A stretch of 64,000 nt of DNA from Pollenia angustigena (GCA_930367215.1 OV884057.1:265378339-265442338); one strand, 5' to 3'; shown: positions 24,141 through 37,054, numbered from the stretch's first letter. The notes: generated from the sequence alone by a model not told the origin. A program made the numbers and translations.

Positions 24141-24749
24141 ATACAGTATGTCAAGAATGAGTTTAAACCTTTAAAATCAACATTTGTTAATTGAGTTTTG
24201 CGATTTATACCATTTTTTATTCCTTAGGAATGTGGCTTTTAGAAAAATCTTAAAAATTTAAACTTTTTGGTTCTTACATTTTTTTATTATTGCATTTTGA
24301 AAACAAAAAATTTTACGCATTTTGCATGTAAATTTTTTTTCGCCATTAAATTTTTAATAACTCCAAAATAGTAATAGATATAAAATAAATGTGTATGGTT
24401 AGTTTAGAATTTTCCGGTGCATCTTCTGATCCTCCTGCTTTTAAAATCGGAGAACACGTTTTCAAGTTATGGCAAAATATATAAGGCAACCCAACGATTT
24501 AGGGGGTGAAGTATGCCACGCCTTTAAAAGAAAATCCTTACGTACTAGAGAAAAACGGAAAACAGATTTGAATTAAGGGCATCAAAATCCATATAGTCCA
24601 CATACTTTTATTTCTAATAGTAGAGAAAAATTTTTTGTTGCGCAGTGTAATTTTTTTTCAAAATCTGCCACTAGACTTTTTATATCATACTACACCTAAA
24701 ACTGTCAAAAAACTAAAACTTTTAATTCAAAAAACACGTTTAATAATTT

Positions 24750-24815
24750 TGGCCAGCTTTTCAGACCAAATTCTCCTCTGTGCGACGTCGGATTATTTTG
24801 CTGGCTGGGTTGTTA
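24750..24815. repeat. Deletion derivative of repeat element Z
   Basis: GGCCAGCTTTTCAGACCAAA plus ctcctctgtgcg (one end of 22178-22835, inverted) is joined within a few bases to ATTATTTTGCTGGCTGGG (its other end). Confidence 0.6.
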
Positions 24816-25639
24816 CACAATTTTTTTTCGATTTATAACAAAATACATACAAAATAATATTATTATTTAAAATTTAAATAGGTATGTATATACAATAACT
24901 TATATTATTTTTAGAATTATGGTCTAAAAAAAATACCATATTTGTTTAAACTCAAACCAACTAATTAGAATCGAACTACCTTTCTATTAGGGCCGCTAGT
25001 TTTATATTTTAAAAAAGTGGGACCAATTTCAAAACAGTTAATAAAACGCATGATTTTTAAAAATTTCGCAAAAAAATTCTATTTCAAAGTATTTTTAATA
25101 AAAAAAGTATTAAAATTGCTTTAAAAAAGGAGTAAAAATGTTTATACAAACACTGAACAAAAACTTGACATGCTGTCAAAACTCATATGAAAAAAGCTTG
25201 TGCGGAATTTCTTCGAAATGATGTTGAAAGAATTTTACTCTGTTCAATTTGTCAAGTCTTGAGCTTTTAGGCATTTTGACAAAACTATTAAGTCAAATTT
25301 AAAAAGTGGAAAAAAAAATTTTGTTAATAATACGAGTTTTCATTCAAAAAACTTTGTCTTATTTTATTTTATGATACAAATGATTTTTTCACCGAATTTT
25401 ATTTAAAAAACTTTTTGCTATCTCATCTCGACTTAGATGTTTTGTCAAAATTCCACAGATATAAGCTGCACTTCTTTCACGTGGAACTTTAAGCAAATAG
25501 AAAAAAGTTTAAACTTAATTTTTAATGAAAAAACATAAATAATACATCCGGGTACAGTTTTCATCCATATTTATTTTAATTTTTATTTAATTTGTTATTT
25601 AAATTCAATTTTAGTTTGAATGGAATGGAACACGCCCAC

Positions 25640-25960
25640 TTCTTTAATCCCTCCCATTTTTAAGATACGTTGATATATTGATAAATGCTTCTTATACGTA
25701 ATTTGAAAACAGTGGCTCTGGCCGTTTTCCAGATATACAGCAAGAAAATAAATCTTCAACAACAATACGGGCTTATGATTAAAATTAGAGGCAGTTGTGG
25801 CTTGTTGCTCATATCTGAGTCACTTATGAACCGATCTGGTTGAGTTTCAAAAACAAACGTTAGCGTAGTATATGTCACATAAATACATATATATTTGTTG
25901 GATCTTATAGGGCTTAATATCAATATTGTAGAAATTACAAATGGAATGACAAAGGTATAT
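25640..25960 (+). repeat. Dispersed repeat X, copy 4
   Basis: It contains gaaccgatctggttgagttt and aatatcaatattgtagaaat, then tacaaatggaatgaca, as in the copies at 250-610 and 5578-6050. Confidence 0.6.
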
Positions 25961-26069
25961 GTTTTTTATTTATTATATACTAGAGTTTTATGATTTTAAA
26001 AAATGTGAAAGTTAACAGTTTAAAGCAGTGATAGCCACTTCATAGCCTCACGAGGCATTTAATAATAAT

Positions 26070-26425
26070 TCACACAGAAACGGTCGGCAATTCACATGTA
26101 TACAACAACTTTATTCGTTTCAAAACATCAGACTATCACCAGTCTCTGCGACCGCACACAAGCACATAATATCTTTGCGTGCGTGCGTTCGGGGCTTGGT
26201 TGTCACTGGTTTAAAGTGTTAATTCGAGTAAACTGCGTCTGTCCTAACTGGGAGATAAAATATACCACTACAACGCACTTTTTTTTTAATTTCCTGAGCT
26301 GATCCCTCAAAGCTCTATGCTTGTCTGCAGAAAAGAAACCAGAGTCTCTGGCGGGAATCGAACCCGCGACCCCGGCGCTGATAAACTAGCTCGCTACCAG
26401 CCAGCCTACCTTTGCACTCTGAACT
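26070..26425 (-). mobile_element. tRNA-derived SINE-like unit
   Basis: On the minus strand a tRNA-like head holds an A-box-like GGCTGGCTGGTAGCGAGC (about 26388-26405) and a perfect B box, GGTTCGATTCC, within a 5-bp GCGGG/CCCGC stem (26350-26366). The acceptor stem does not pair, so it is not a functional tRNA. A body of about 270 bp follows and seems to end near 26070 in an ATT/AAT-rich tail. The outer borders are uncertain. Confidence 0.6.
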
Positions 26426-26461
26426 GAAATTTATTTATTAAAAAGATTGCTGTATAACGTG

Positions 26462-27219
26462 CAACGTTGCCGTTTTGGTTACTTTTAACCAAAATTGGTA
26501 ACTTTTTGTTCCAATGTGTACTTGTGTACATTTTTTCGATTTTGGTTACTTTTTTTCAACACAAAAATAACCAAATTTTTATTTTGAAACAAGAACTTCA
26601 CGCTCCGCTTTTTTGACTCTTAGAATTTGCGTGTGGTATATGTGCATCTAAAACCAATACTTTTTTTTCCTCTACTTTAAGTTTATTTGTTCAGAAGCTT
26701 GAACTTTAACAGAATATCAACTTAACCATATAAGGTATATACTTTGAAGTGTATATAGCCATTATCTGCTACTCTTAATGCTTCAAAGGTCTAACTGAAA
26801 CACTTTTCTAGATAAACGATAAGGTAAAAGAGCAACGTTTAGTATTATTAATTCCCACCGATCATATGTGTATAAAAGATCAATTTCGCACTTTGATACT
26901 AAGAGCTCTTTATATAAAAAGGTTGAAAGCTCTAGCTAATAATGCTTTTAAAATTGACGATAATAAGTGTTAACTTTGTGTAGGAGGTGCCACCTCCACT
27001 AAAAATTTCGAAAAGTTATATAGCCTATTGTTCTTTCCAGACCATCGGTAATATACTGTCAAAACTTTATAAAAATCGGCCCAGAGGTTTTTAAGCCTAC
27101 AATATTAAAAAATAACGTTTTCTTCTTTTGATACAAAATAACTTTGGTTACTTTTTTCGCTTTTAGTTACTTTATTTTTAAATTTTGGTTACAAAATTTT
27201 TTTGGTTGTGGCAACGCTG
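26462..27219. mobile_element. hAT-like non-autonomous element, CAACGTTGCC ends
   Basis: The ends are CAACGTTGCCG and, inverted, CAGCGTTGCCA, with flanks ATAACGTG and ATGACGTG, an 8-bp duplication with one difference. Subterminal ggttactttt words occur repeatedly on both sides. No transposase is present. Confidence 0.7.
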
Positions 27220-27221
27220 AT

Positions 27222-27420
27222 GACGTGCTAAATTCCCAATTTTTCATATTTGATAAATACACTGAAATTTATTGTTGAGGGAAAGCCAGCTTCTATGCGC
27301 ATTGCACTGGTTGCTAAGGCTAGATCATCAGGAAACCGTTTCCAAAGATTTTAGAAAAGCTAAAAATATTACACAAATAAAACCTTAAAGCGAATAAGAA
27401 TTATAAACACTCAAAGTGTT
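27222..27420 (+). repeat. Dispersed repeat W, copy 1
   Basis: It starts acgtgctaaattcccaattt and contains tgataaatacactgaaattt, then gcgcattgcactggttgc and gatcatcaggaaac. Similar copies lie at 27572, 34294 and 41460. It directly adjoins the 3' flank of the hAT-like element. Confidence 0.7.
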
Positions 27421-27571
27421 ACTTACAATCTTTTCTTACATTCCCCCTTCATTTGGTTGGCTTTTAATTATTAAATTGGCTACGTAAAAGACAATTTAGC
27501 TGGCAGATAGCTTCCATCTTAACCAGATTGCATTAGAGTTTTTTTTTATTTTAATATAAGATTTTGTTTGT

Positions 27572-27700
27572 TGTGCTTAATTCCCAATTTTCATTCTCGA
27601 TAAATACACTGAAATTAATTGTGTAGGCCAGGTCATCAGGAATCATTTTCCCAAAAACTTTAGAACAGCTAAAGGCCCAACCATAATGTGCTTAAGTTGG
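27572..27700 (+). repeat. Dispersed repeat W, copy 2 (internally deleted)
   Basis: tgcttaattcccaatttt, tcgataaatacactgaaat and ggtcatcaggaatc match 27222-27420 with the gcgcatt segment deleted. Confidence 0.6.
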
Positions 27701-29170
27701 CTTAAGCAAATGTGCGACTACATGAAGCAAAGTGCGAAACAGATCGCACATTCCGTACGGAAACAAATGTTTTTTGATTTTGTTTTTGTTTTTTTAATAC
27801 ATTTGAGATAGTTTTCGTTGGTTATTGACAGTAGGTTAAGCACGGCTATGCATATTATGGTTGGGCCTTAAAGATATTAGATATTCAAATAAAACTCTAG
27901 ATTGAATTAGAATTACAAACAATCCACATTTTATTTGCAACGATATCAAAGCTTTAAGGATATACCACCAATAAACAGTGAGTTTATCTTTTATTTCCTT
28001 TTTATCATTTAAAAGTTGCGCAATTAAGTTAGTGTGAAGTTAGTGTTAAAAAGTGTGAACGCTAACAATAAATTATTGCTGCTTTACGATGAATAGAGTA
28101 AATAATGGAGAGATATTAAAGATCTCAAATAATAAAGCATCTGGAAAAAAAACTCAATCTCGTGCGAATCAAGGAAGCAAAACACTTTTTAATGATTAAA
28201 AGGACGTTATTGTTGCAATGAATGTCTTCATATTACAACAGAATAATGGGAAACAACGCAAACAACAATGTTATCGCACTCGATCAACAAGAGGTTATCA
28301 AATCGAAATTTAAAAATTTTCTGTAAAAGCAAACCAACTTTAGTATTAAAGGCATGAGAAAAAGAATGTTTAAAGCAACCGCTTCATTAAAAAAAGGAGA
28401 CAAAATACCACAATATTTTTTGTGCGGTTTGATATGAATTAAACGTGTCGATTTTTCCAAAAAGTGAACATATAAAATTTGCTATCTTATAAAAGTTCTT
28501 AAATAAATATGTATGAAAAAAGCAGTTTTATGCGGGCTTAAAAAAAAATGTTATTAAATATATGGGTCATTTTGACCCTCTTGGCACAAGAGTGTAAATG
28601 ATCTAAAACTAGAATTTGGCAGGTTTTCCTCAGAATCATCACAAACATATCCAGCTCTCTGGTTATTTACTGAGTTTTGGTAAATTTTAACTTTGCCAGA
28701 CTTAGCGTTACAATAATTCGCCTAGGCTTTTACGAAAATCCAATGTCGTTATTTCAGAGCTACTCTAATGTATCGGTTAGTTTTTTGTAAAATTTCAAAA
28801 ATATGTAAATTAGGAAGGTATGAAATAAATACTGATCATTGAATAATAGAATAAGAAAATAAAACGAGGGTGACCCCGATCTGCTTAACAAAGAAAACGA
28901 AATAGTAAAATGAATATGCATCGGAATATTGCAATGAAAGGCGCACAAGTCTATTTATCATGAAGGGATCTGAAGTTCTAAGTTTCTTAATTACAAAGTA
29001 TTCTTTATCAAATTTGATTTTTCGTATTTATTTTTACAACTTTAGATATTTTTTATTTCAGGAAATACGTTTGTAAAAGATAAAAGTAACAATATTTTTA
29101 TGACTTGCAGGCGGGAGCAAAACAATAGAATTGTTAAAAATTAAAAAAAACAGCCACAAGCACTTACTGC
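27701..29170. other. Gene-free stretch
   Basis: Nothing is supported. A 36-codon open frame at about 28089 (MNRVNNGEILKIS) is too short to interpret. Words at 28271-28320 and 28395-28470 recur at 8842-8890 and 15580-15660, so another degraded dispersed repeat is likely. Confidence 0.4.
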
Positions 29171-29310
29171 CGGTTTAACGAAGTCGAACGTCATCGTTCG
29201 CATAGAAAATTATATTTAAAACAAAAACAAAATTCGAAAATTTGTTTTTGTTTTAAATGTAATATTCTATTCGAACGTTAACGTTCGAAATCGTTGAACA
29301 GGCTGTTAAT
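29171..29310. mobile_element. Palindromic MITE, family M1, best-kept copy
   Basis: The arms of about 65 bp are inverted copies: GTCGAACGTCATCGTTCG and aaaacaaaaacaaaattcg on the left, with gtttttgttttaaat and TTCGAACGTTAACGTTCGAA on the right. It would fold into one long hairpin. Family members: 11451-11566 and 14331-14360. Confidence 0.75.
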
Positions 29311-29340
29311 TGCTTGAAACAATTTTTAAGTATGTATTTG

Positions 29341-29573
29341 GTCCTCGTCTATATCATGAAACATTTGCTGCAAAACTGCATTCGTGTCCATACAATGAAA
29401 CTTTTGCTTTGCAGCATTTAAGAATTTTGTTTGCCTTTTCACTTTCTTCTTCCTTTCAATAACAAACTCACCAAACCTGTTTGTAGACGAAACAAAGTTC
29501 ACTTTTCCATATGCTTTCCCTATTTAACTATCAAACTCAAATATTTCATAATATAAACGGGGACATTTAGTGA
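29341..29573. mobile_element. Palindromic MITE, family M2, long copy
   Basis: GTCCTCGTCTATATCATGAA at the left and, inverted, GTCCCCGTTTATATTATGAA at the right. Inside lies an additional repeat of the left end (cgtgtccatacaatgaaac). Shared with 20128-20234. Confidence 0.7.
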
Positions 29574-31889
29574 CATTATTAACTTCCAAAAATAACTTTT
29601 TGTTCTAAAATTTCTGCAGATTTTAACTAAAAAGCTTAAGCAACAAAATCGTTTTAATAAATGTAAAGAAATATTTCTAGACATTAACATTATGACATTT
29701 AAGTCTAGTTTGCACTACAAAAGTGAGATAGTGTGAATGCAATTGGTTATGAAATAGAGAGTATTACGAAAACAATTCGACATTTCATAAGACTTCATCG
29801 TTTTTTGAAATTTTTCTAAACAATAATACTTTTGATTTGATCAGGGTTGCATTTAAACAAAAGCATGTTCATGTGTGATAGTGCAACTACAAACTGTAAT
29901 ATTAAATAAGATTTTTGACAGTCGCAAAAAACTTATTGAATTTTTATCTCACAAAGTGTTATGGAATATTTTAGACTTGTGTGATAGTACGCTTAAGAGT
30001 ACTCCCTGAGCATTTCAACACTTTTCAAAGTATTTTAATTAACTTACTTTAACTTGAACAAAATTGAAACGAATCTTTAGAGTTGTAAGGCAAGTCTTAT
30101 TAGCCCATTTTGTTTACGAGAAAAACTTTCTTCCATATGTTGCTTTGCTGTGTAACAATGTGTAGTATTCCCAAGTGTAACCGTGCAAACTTTGACAGCT
30201 GATATAGAAACTAGCGTATCATTTGAACTGATGTTGCCTTGCAAAGTTTAAAATGACAATGCATTTGGGTTTGCAATGTTGTAAAGTAAAATTTCTTGAT
30301 TTAAGAACTGATTTAACGTTGCATACAGACGCTTGGGAAGGCAGCCTATATTTTTTTTACTTTTATTTTAATCTCAACTGTTTAAAGTAAAACTTAAATT
30401 CTTGTATTCATTAAATTATTAATTATTCTATTTCTTCCTTTTGGCAACAAATAATGAAATAGACTCCAAACTGAAAAATGCACACACAAAAAATAAAAGA
30501 GAAAAAAATTATGGTGACATGCAAACTTTTTCCAGTCTAGAGGGCGATAAATACATGTTGCTTTTATTACTGACGAGAGGGAACATGCATATGAGCTGCA
30601 CTGAACTCAATGTTAAGCAACAAACACACATTCTTCGTGTTGCAAACTGCAGCAAAACAATAAACACTGCATTTGTTTTATTGTTGCATTGCATTTTTTT
30701 ATTAGTTTCATTCTTTCATTATCATCAACCGAACGAATAATAACTCAAAATTCAAAAACAAACCAAGAAAAAAAAGAAACAATTCATTCAAGTCATCAGC
30801 ATAATGAATTAATTAGAATTTTGCTTTTGTTGCAGTCATAAAAATGTAATTTGAGCAAATGAAAAATTTCTTTAGATTTAAAGTTCACTGCAATATCTGG
30901 TGATAAGTGTCGAAAGCTGTAGGTGGTATTAGAGGGAAAATAAAAGTTGGAAATGAGTCTTGTTTGTGGCAAAAAAAAAAAAAAGATGTTCGTTTTGACA
31001 GTGAAAATATAATTCAAATTTTACCAAAACGGAAATATGAATTTATTGTATGAAAATGATAGTCTTTTAACATTTAAATACATAATAGCTTGCGGTATGA
31101 CAGTCCCTCCATTTCCCTGCTCGTCCGTCCGTCTACCTGTCTGTCGGCACACATGTGTTGCACTATTGCGCATACAACAGAGCAACCTGTTGTTTAAGCT
31201 TTTATTGTATAATTTCACACTCGCACGCCTCTTTTTTTTAAAGATATAAAAAATTATGCAAATTTAAATTTTCTTTGCTTTTTTTAGTAACAAGTAAACG
31301 AGAATAACGATAAAAAATTTTCTAAATATTGTAATTTTATGTATTTAATCATAACAAGTGGTTTGCTCATATTTTGCGTTATTTAATCGCTAAAAAGGTT
31401 AATTATAAATGCTTCATTATTCTTATGCAGAATTAATTTTTTTTTGCTTGTGTTCTCAAGGCGCATTAAAAACTTTATTGTGTGAATTTAAATCTTCAAA
31501 ACTGCATAAAAAATATATTTCCCCTCTTTTGCTTTATATTTCGAGGAATTTGCATGCAATTGTCTCTTAATGCTACACGTACTTTAAGAACAGCATTAAT
31601 TATATCTGACGAGATATAAATTATACTGGCCAGTGTTACCACAAGAAATTGTTCCTTAAATTTTTGTGTTAGTTTAGTTTTGTTTCATATTCAAAGATTT
31701 TTCACTGTGGAGACTCTTTTTAGTTAAAACATGAGCATAACAAGTTAAATTGTTTTTAAAAATTTCTAAAGAAAGCAAAACGACGATTTATTCATTGTTT
31801 GTGATTTATACACACTCGAATTCATGTGCAAAGACCCACTAGAATTAATAAATGCACAACTAAATTTTTAGGCAAAAAAAGCGCAAGGC
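29574..31889. other. Gene-free stretch
   Basis: No gene or clear element. Open frames at 30441-30740 and 31021-31249 overlap frames on the other strand, begin at non-ATG codons in part, and have no family features. Confidence 0.4.
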
Positions 31890-32660
31890 AAGGCAAAAAA
31901 TTAACATCCAACGAAGCAGGTTTGTAAGGGAGAAACTTTAGAGCAGTGTTCGAAAATAAACACTAAATATCGCTCCTTAGTGTTCGGTTTGGTAGATTTG
32001 TGTAGAAAATCATTGAAAAAATAACGTTTCTTTCGAACACAAAAATAATACTGTTTTTATCAAACTCAACAAGATGTAAGAACATTTAATTCCGTTCGGC
32101 TTTGTTTTTTAAATCCACAAACTTGATTGTGGTCGGTTCGGCTTATTAATGTTCGTCCCTTTTCTTTATCAATGTAAAAAAATAATCATTATAGAACATT
32201 AAAATACATATAATGTTTGTCTGCAGTATCACTACAATTGGTCTGTTTTTTAACGAAGAACAGAACAATGAATAACTAACGGCGCTTACTTGAAAATAGT
32301 TATGAACGGTATTAAGGGTTGTGTTTGTCTACACAATCACTAAAAAAACGATATCGTTCTTGGGTGTGTGAGCTGAACGCTAAATAATATACTGTTTATT
32401 TTCGAACACTGCTATACAGTTTCGCTTAACATATCGCTTACGAAGGAAATGAATATTATATGGCAAGTTCTCACTTTGAAGCAATACGTTTTTGACACAG
32501 AAAGCGCTTTATTAAGCGCATATAAAAATTGGTAAATGTAACGCTCAGATTTACACACTGAATTTTTTGTTGTTAATGTTATTCTTAAATATGCTCCCTT
32601 AAAACCCCGCTTCGTAGTAAGGGAATGTCGTGCCCCTTCAAATGTTCACTCACCTTACTG
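31890..32660. repeat. Dispersed repeat Y, copy split by an hAT-like MITE
   Basis: Both sides of 31944-32411 match the uninterrupted copy at 19790-20040: CCAACGAAGCAGGTTTGTAA on the left; ttttgacacagaaagcgctt, gaattttttgttgttaa and AGTAAGGGAATGTCGTG on the right. Confidence 0.65.
31944..32411. mobile_element. hAT-like MITE, CAGTGTTCGAA ends
   Basis: CAGTGTTCGAAAATAAACA occurs at the left and inverted at the right (tgtttattttcgaacactg), 19 bp perfect. Flanks ctttagag and ctatacag agree at six of eight positions, fitting an aged 8-bp duplication. No coding content. Confidence 0.7.
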
Positions 32661-34293
32661 CATCTCTGTATGTCTTATAAAACAAGAAATTTTTTTATTG
32701 GTTACTAATTTACAACTCTGTTAATTTTATAAGCTAAATTTTCCAGTTTTTCAAAAAGTAAAGTAACATAAACATAAACCCCATTAGAGCAGAGTTAGCC
32801 GATCGTAACTGTATAAATATGAAAATCAATGTAAATGCTTACCTGACTGAAATAAAACGTAGCTGTAACGTCACAATAGAAAATCGAATTACAATTCGAG
32901 GTTAAGGGACAGTCGTGGACAGAAATGGGCTGCTTGTATTTTAAATATAATGCGTGTATATTCGCTCTTTTGTTTTGGTACTTTTTTGGAACAAGACGAG
33001 TTGTTAAAAGAGTAAAACTAAGAAAGAATATTTTAAAAAATGTCCAAATAGTATTCTTGGCTATCGAAACAATTTTAAGTGACCCAACTTTTATTTTTTT
33101 TTTGTTTAAAAGGGATATGTATTTTTTATATAGGTATATTAACCTTGCAGGAAATGTCACTAGTGAATCTGTACTGGTTCACTATTGACACAGTCACCAG
33201 TACAAGTGACTTATTATACCCCATGCAATGTTATTTACAACAGGCGTTTAACATGCGCGTGTCATTTGAAATCTACTACTACGTTGGTACTACTGACTAG
33301 GTAGTTATTTTGGGAACATGTGTAGACATTGGAACCAGAGAATCGCTAGTACACTTTAGTAAAAGTAGTCTACACTTTTTGTAAGAATACGAAATCATAA
33401 CAAATCTTTTATTTTCACTTCTTTGAAACATAAAAATCCTTTTTTTAAATACAAATTTAATCTTATACCCCTGCTTAACACTTTTTAAAAGGCATTTAAT
33501 AAACCGGCAATAAATAAACAGGTAACATATAGTAAGTTTTACACGTTAAATACAACTGCGTACTAGTTTTTTTTTACCATTTTACCTCGTACTTCCATTT
33601 GTTTAAATTAAGTTGAAGTTTATGTTGCGGCTTTACTAATGTCTAACGTTTTAACTTTAAATTATTTAGAAATCTAACGTGTTAGTCAATTTATGACGGC
33701 TATTCGTTTTGCAGCATCCGTTCATCCACAATAAATTCATAAAAATGGCAAAAAAGCAATTTTTAATTTTTCCAAATTAATTGATAACCTGACGTGCTAG
33801 AAAATGTATCTGGGCTGGACTGTTTTAATCGTCAAAAATTCTTTAAATTCCAGTAACGTTTCCTTGCAGGATTTATTTTTTAATCAAATATCTCACCTTG
33901 GATCACAGAAATTGCTGTAATTCGCAACATCCCAACCATATGCATGTTCAGTGGGGTATAGATATTTAAGTAAAAGTAAGTACCATTTTGGACGGGCAGG
34001 ACTATATAGTAGGAGTTTTCCGGGAAATGTTGGCATTAAAAAAAAAATTAATTAGTTCTCCAGGTCGCGTAGTTTATTGCTTTAAACCACTAATAGTTAA
34101 TTACATAAACTAATACGGAAAACTTATTCTGTTAAAAAATCTTAAAAACAAAAAATTATGAGCATTTCAAATTCAAAAATTGACTCAGACTTAAAGTACT
34201 TTCGGATCCTTTCAAATTGGTATAAAAAAAAAACGAAATAAATCAATGGTTTTCTTAGGAGTCAAACAATTTAATTAATAAGATTTAGCTTTA
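32661..34293. other. Gene-free stretch
   Basis: No gene or element is recognised. A 121-codon minus frame at 32795-33160 overlaps open frames on the + strand and lacks any motif. Confidence 0.4.
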
Positions 34294-34500
34294 ATGTGCT
34301 AAATTCCCCATTCTTACTATTGATAAACTAAAATTTATTGTTGGGGGAAAGCTAGCTTCTACGCGCATTTCACTGGTTGCTTAGGCCAAATCATCAGGAA
34401 ACTTCATCCAAAAAAGATTTTAGAAAAACTAAATATATTATTCAAATAAAACTGTTAAGCCAATAGGAATTATTAACACTCAAAAGTCTTACCCGTAATA
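34294..34500 (+). repeat. Dispersed repeat W, copy 3
   Basis: tgtgctaaattccccatt, gcgcatttcactggttgc and atcatcaggaaac follow the order in 27222-27420. Confidence 0.65.
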
Positions 34501-34529
34501 ATATCAAAGCTTAAACAAAATTGATTTTT

Positions 34530-34860
34530 ATTCCTTCATTAAATTTAATTTTCATTAAATTATTTTTATGAAGAAAGGAATTTTACAACATGAAAATTAA
34601 CAAAATTGTTATTCATAATCTTCAATTCTTGACCGTGGCCGGGGCTCGAACCCTGGCCGGCAGGTTACCATGACATGTTTCGATCGCAACCACTCGATCT
34701 CCTCAGATGGATTTGCCGTCTTACACTCGCAGCCATCAACGACTGCTGACGTCAATAGTCAAACATCAATCCTTAAACCAAATTGTATTTTTTTAACATG
34801 TGGTAGATCGAAATTTGCTCTTCTGAATGATTATCCACTCTAAATTGATTTATATATATG
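34530..34860 (-). mobile_element. tRNA-like SINE unit, family S2, minus copy
   Basis: On the minus strand: an A-box-like gatcgagtggttgcgatcg, then about 45 nt later a B box GGTTCGAGCCC inside a GGCC/GGCC stem (34632-34655), then a tail aaattcctttcttcat. The same unit occurs twice on the + strand at 36497-36870 and 37055-37430. This copy lies 320 bp outside the nest that holds the other two. Confidence 0.65.
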
Positions 34861-35363
34861 GGGTTTTATTTGTGAACTGACGGCCCAATAAATAAATGTA
34901 GTACGAATTCATTTATATTTGGCATAACTATACTTCTAGTAGATATGAATAAGTGTGCGAAATATTTCTATGATGTTTATTTGTCGAGTTACGATGTGGT
35001 AAAGTGTTTTGCTGTTTTCAAAAAAATGTTTTGTTAAATTATTTTTTCGAACCAAAAATTAATCAAACAAAAAATATGTCAATTAATTCTTATAGAAAAT
35101 CTATTGATCTTTAAATAAAAATAAATAGTTTGAAAAAAAAAAATTTTTTTTTTCATCTGCAAAATAAAAATTTTTCTAACTTAGGGTGTGTGTAAAACGG
35201 TAGCAAAGTACTCATGGAAGTAAAATTTTGACACTATTGAGGTGAATAAAATTTCACTAGCCCTAGGGGCAAGTATAAATTTTGACATTAGTGTAGAAAT
35301 TTTTGACAACCACAAAATTATTTTTTTTTTAATCAAATTTGTTTAAACAAAATAAAAAATAAT

Positions 35364-35411
35364 ATGGAAGCAGGACCAGCGGAAAAAAAATTAAAAAGAA
35401 TTATACAAGAT
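35364..35411 (+). pseudogene. Possible first coding exon of the Harbinger-like element
   Basis: ATG opens 16 codons, MEAGPAEKKLKRIIQD, ended exactly by a consensus donor gtaagt. The hAT-like element is inserted 12 bp into the following intron, and no later exon is left in the shell. Whether this belonged to the Harbinger DNA-binding protein or transposase cannot be told. Confidence 0.4.
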
Positions 35412-36298
35412 GTAAGTATTTACTAGGGTATTCATCTAATCGACCTTTTGCTTTAATCGGTTAATCGCTCGATTAATTAACCGAGGTTTTGGTTTAATCG
35501 GTTGATAATCGGTCAATTTTGCTTTTGATCGGTTAACCGGTTAATAACGTTTTTTATAAATAAAGTAATTTCAATATATAAATATTATTTGGAATTTATT
35601 AGGAAAAAAAACAACAATATACCAAACAAAGCAGTTCTTGAATTAAAACGAGCAAACAAACAAAAAACATAAATATGTAATATGCATTTTTCGGCGGCAT
35701 GCCCCCCAAAATATAACCCCCCAAAAATATAATGAAATAACCCCCAAAAGCGTGGGGCCTTATTTGATATGAAGTAAAGCCCCAATTGAAAATTGAAATG
35801 AAATAACGCCCCAAACACAAATGAAATAATTCCCTAATTTTTGGGGGTTTCATATGAAATAAAACACCAATTTCTGAAATGAAATAAGAGCCCAATATAT
35901 TTAATATAAAGGGTGGTTAAATTTCAAGGGCCGATGTTGATTTTGAATAAAACACAAATTATTGTAATTTTATTTTATTATGATATATTGGTATCACTCA
36001 ATTAGGTATGGAACAAAATATCGGCCAAATGGGCGCCGCGACCACGGCGGCACACCTCCATCCGATGGTCCAAATTTTCGATGACCCTGAGGCATAATGG
36101 AGGTTCTATGCCGTTAATGTGCCGAATTATCTCATCCTTTAGCTCTTGAATTGTTGCTGGCTTATCGACGTACACCTTTTCTTTCACAGAAAAAATTAAA
36201 AATTTTCTCTAATCACCAATTTTATACCAAATTCATAGAATCAAGCAATCCATTTGTTGATTTTGCACCTATTACCAAAATGATTATATTGATTACTA

Positions 36299-36918
36299 AA
36301 AATAATTAGTATTGTGGTTATTTTGTTGAACTATTTATGGTTTTTAATCCAAATTTTTAATATTTTTAATTAGGCTTAAGTTCATGAAATTTAATTTTCA
36401 TTAAATTATTCTTATGAAGAAAGGAATTTTACAACATGAAAATTAATTAAAATTGTTATTGATAATCTTTCATTCTTGACGTGGCTCGGGCTCGAAAAAA
36501 AACAGAAGTAAGGAAAAAATATGTAAAATCAATTAAGATGGATAATCATTCAGGAAAGCAAATTTCGATCTACCAAATGTTAAAATACAATTTGGTTTAA
36601 AGATTGATGTTTGACTATTGACGTCAGCAGTCGTCGATGGCTGCGAGTGTAAGACGGCAAATCCATCTGAGGAGATCGAGTGGTTGCGATCGAAACATGC
36701 CATGGTAACCTGCCGGCCAGCGTTCGAGCCCGAGCCACGTCAAGAATGAAAGATTATCAATAACAATTTTAATTAATTTTCATGTTGTAAAATTCCTTTC
36801 TTCATAAGAATAATTTAATGAAAATTAAATTTCATGAACTTAAGCCTAATTAAAAATATTAAAAATTTGGATTAAAAACCATAAATAGTTCAACAAAATA
36901 ACCACAATACTAATTATT
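36299..36918. repeat. Long inverted repeat inside the CACAG element
   Basis: The left arm 36299-36496 is an almost perfect inverted copy of 36724-36918. The arms contain aacaaaataaccacaatact and gaaaggaattttacaac. The loop of about 230 bp is the tRNA-like unit head. Arms this long and this similar suggest recent origin. Confidence 0.85.
36497..36870 (+). mobile_element. tRNA-like SINE unit, family S2, copy a
   Basis: It runs from agaagtaaggaaaaaatatg through gatggataatcattcagg, gacgtcagcagtcgtcga, an A-box-like gatcgagtggttgcgatcg and a B-box GTTCGAGCCCGAGCC to aagcctaattaaaaa. Nearly identical to 37055-37430; one change in the B box (gcgttcgag versus gggttcgag). Confidence 0.7.
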
Positions 36919-37054
36919 GTTAAAGCTAAGGCACGAGCTCTATGTGTACATTTGTCCTTCAAGTTGTGCTGAAAAAGGTCAACAGAAAAGAGAAAGACAA
37001 AATGAAAAAACAAAAAATGTACTTGGACTTCAAGAAAAATTCTTGACAAAAGTA

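Noticed and set aside
26350..26425. Functional tRNA gene
   Set aside because: The B box and T stem are good, but the acceptor ends do not pair and a long body follows; better seen as tRNA-derived SINE.
30441..30740. 99-codon frame as a membrane protein gene
   Set aside because: It starts at TTG, overlaps an open minus frame and has no family features; the hydrophobic part is low-complexity.
32795..33160. 121-codon minus frame as a gene
   Set aside because: Overlapped by two + frames; composition is that of AT-rich non-coding DNA.
35585..35895. Overlapping minus frames with Phe/Tyr-rich peptides
   Set aside because: They arise from the foldback words atgaaataacccccc read in reverse.
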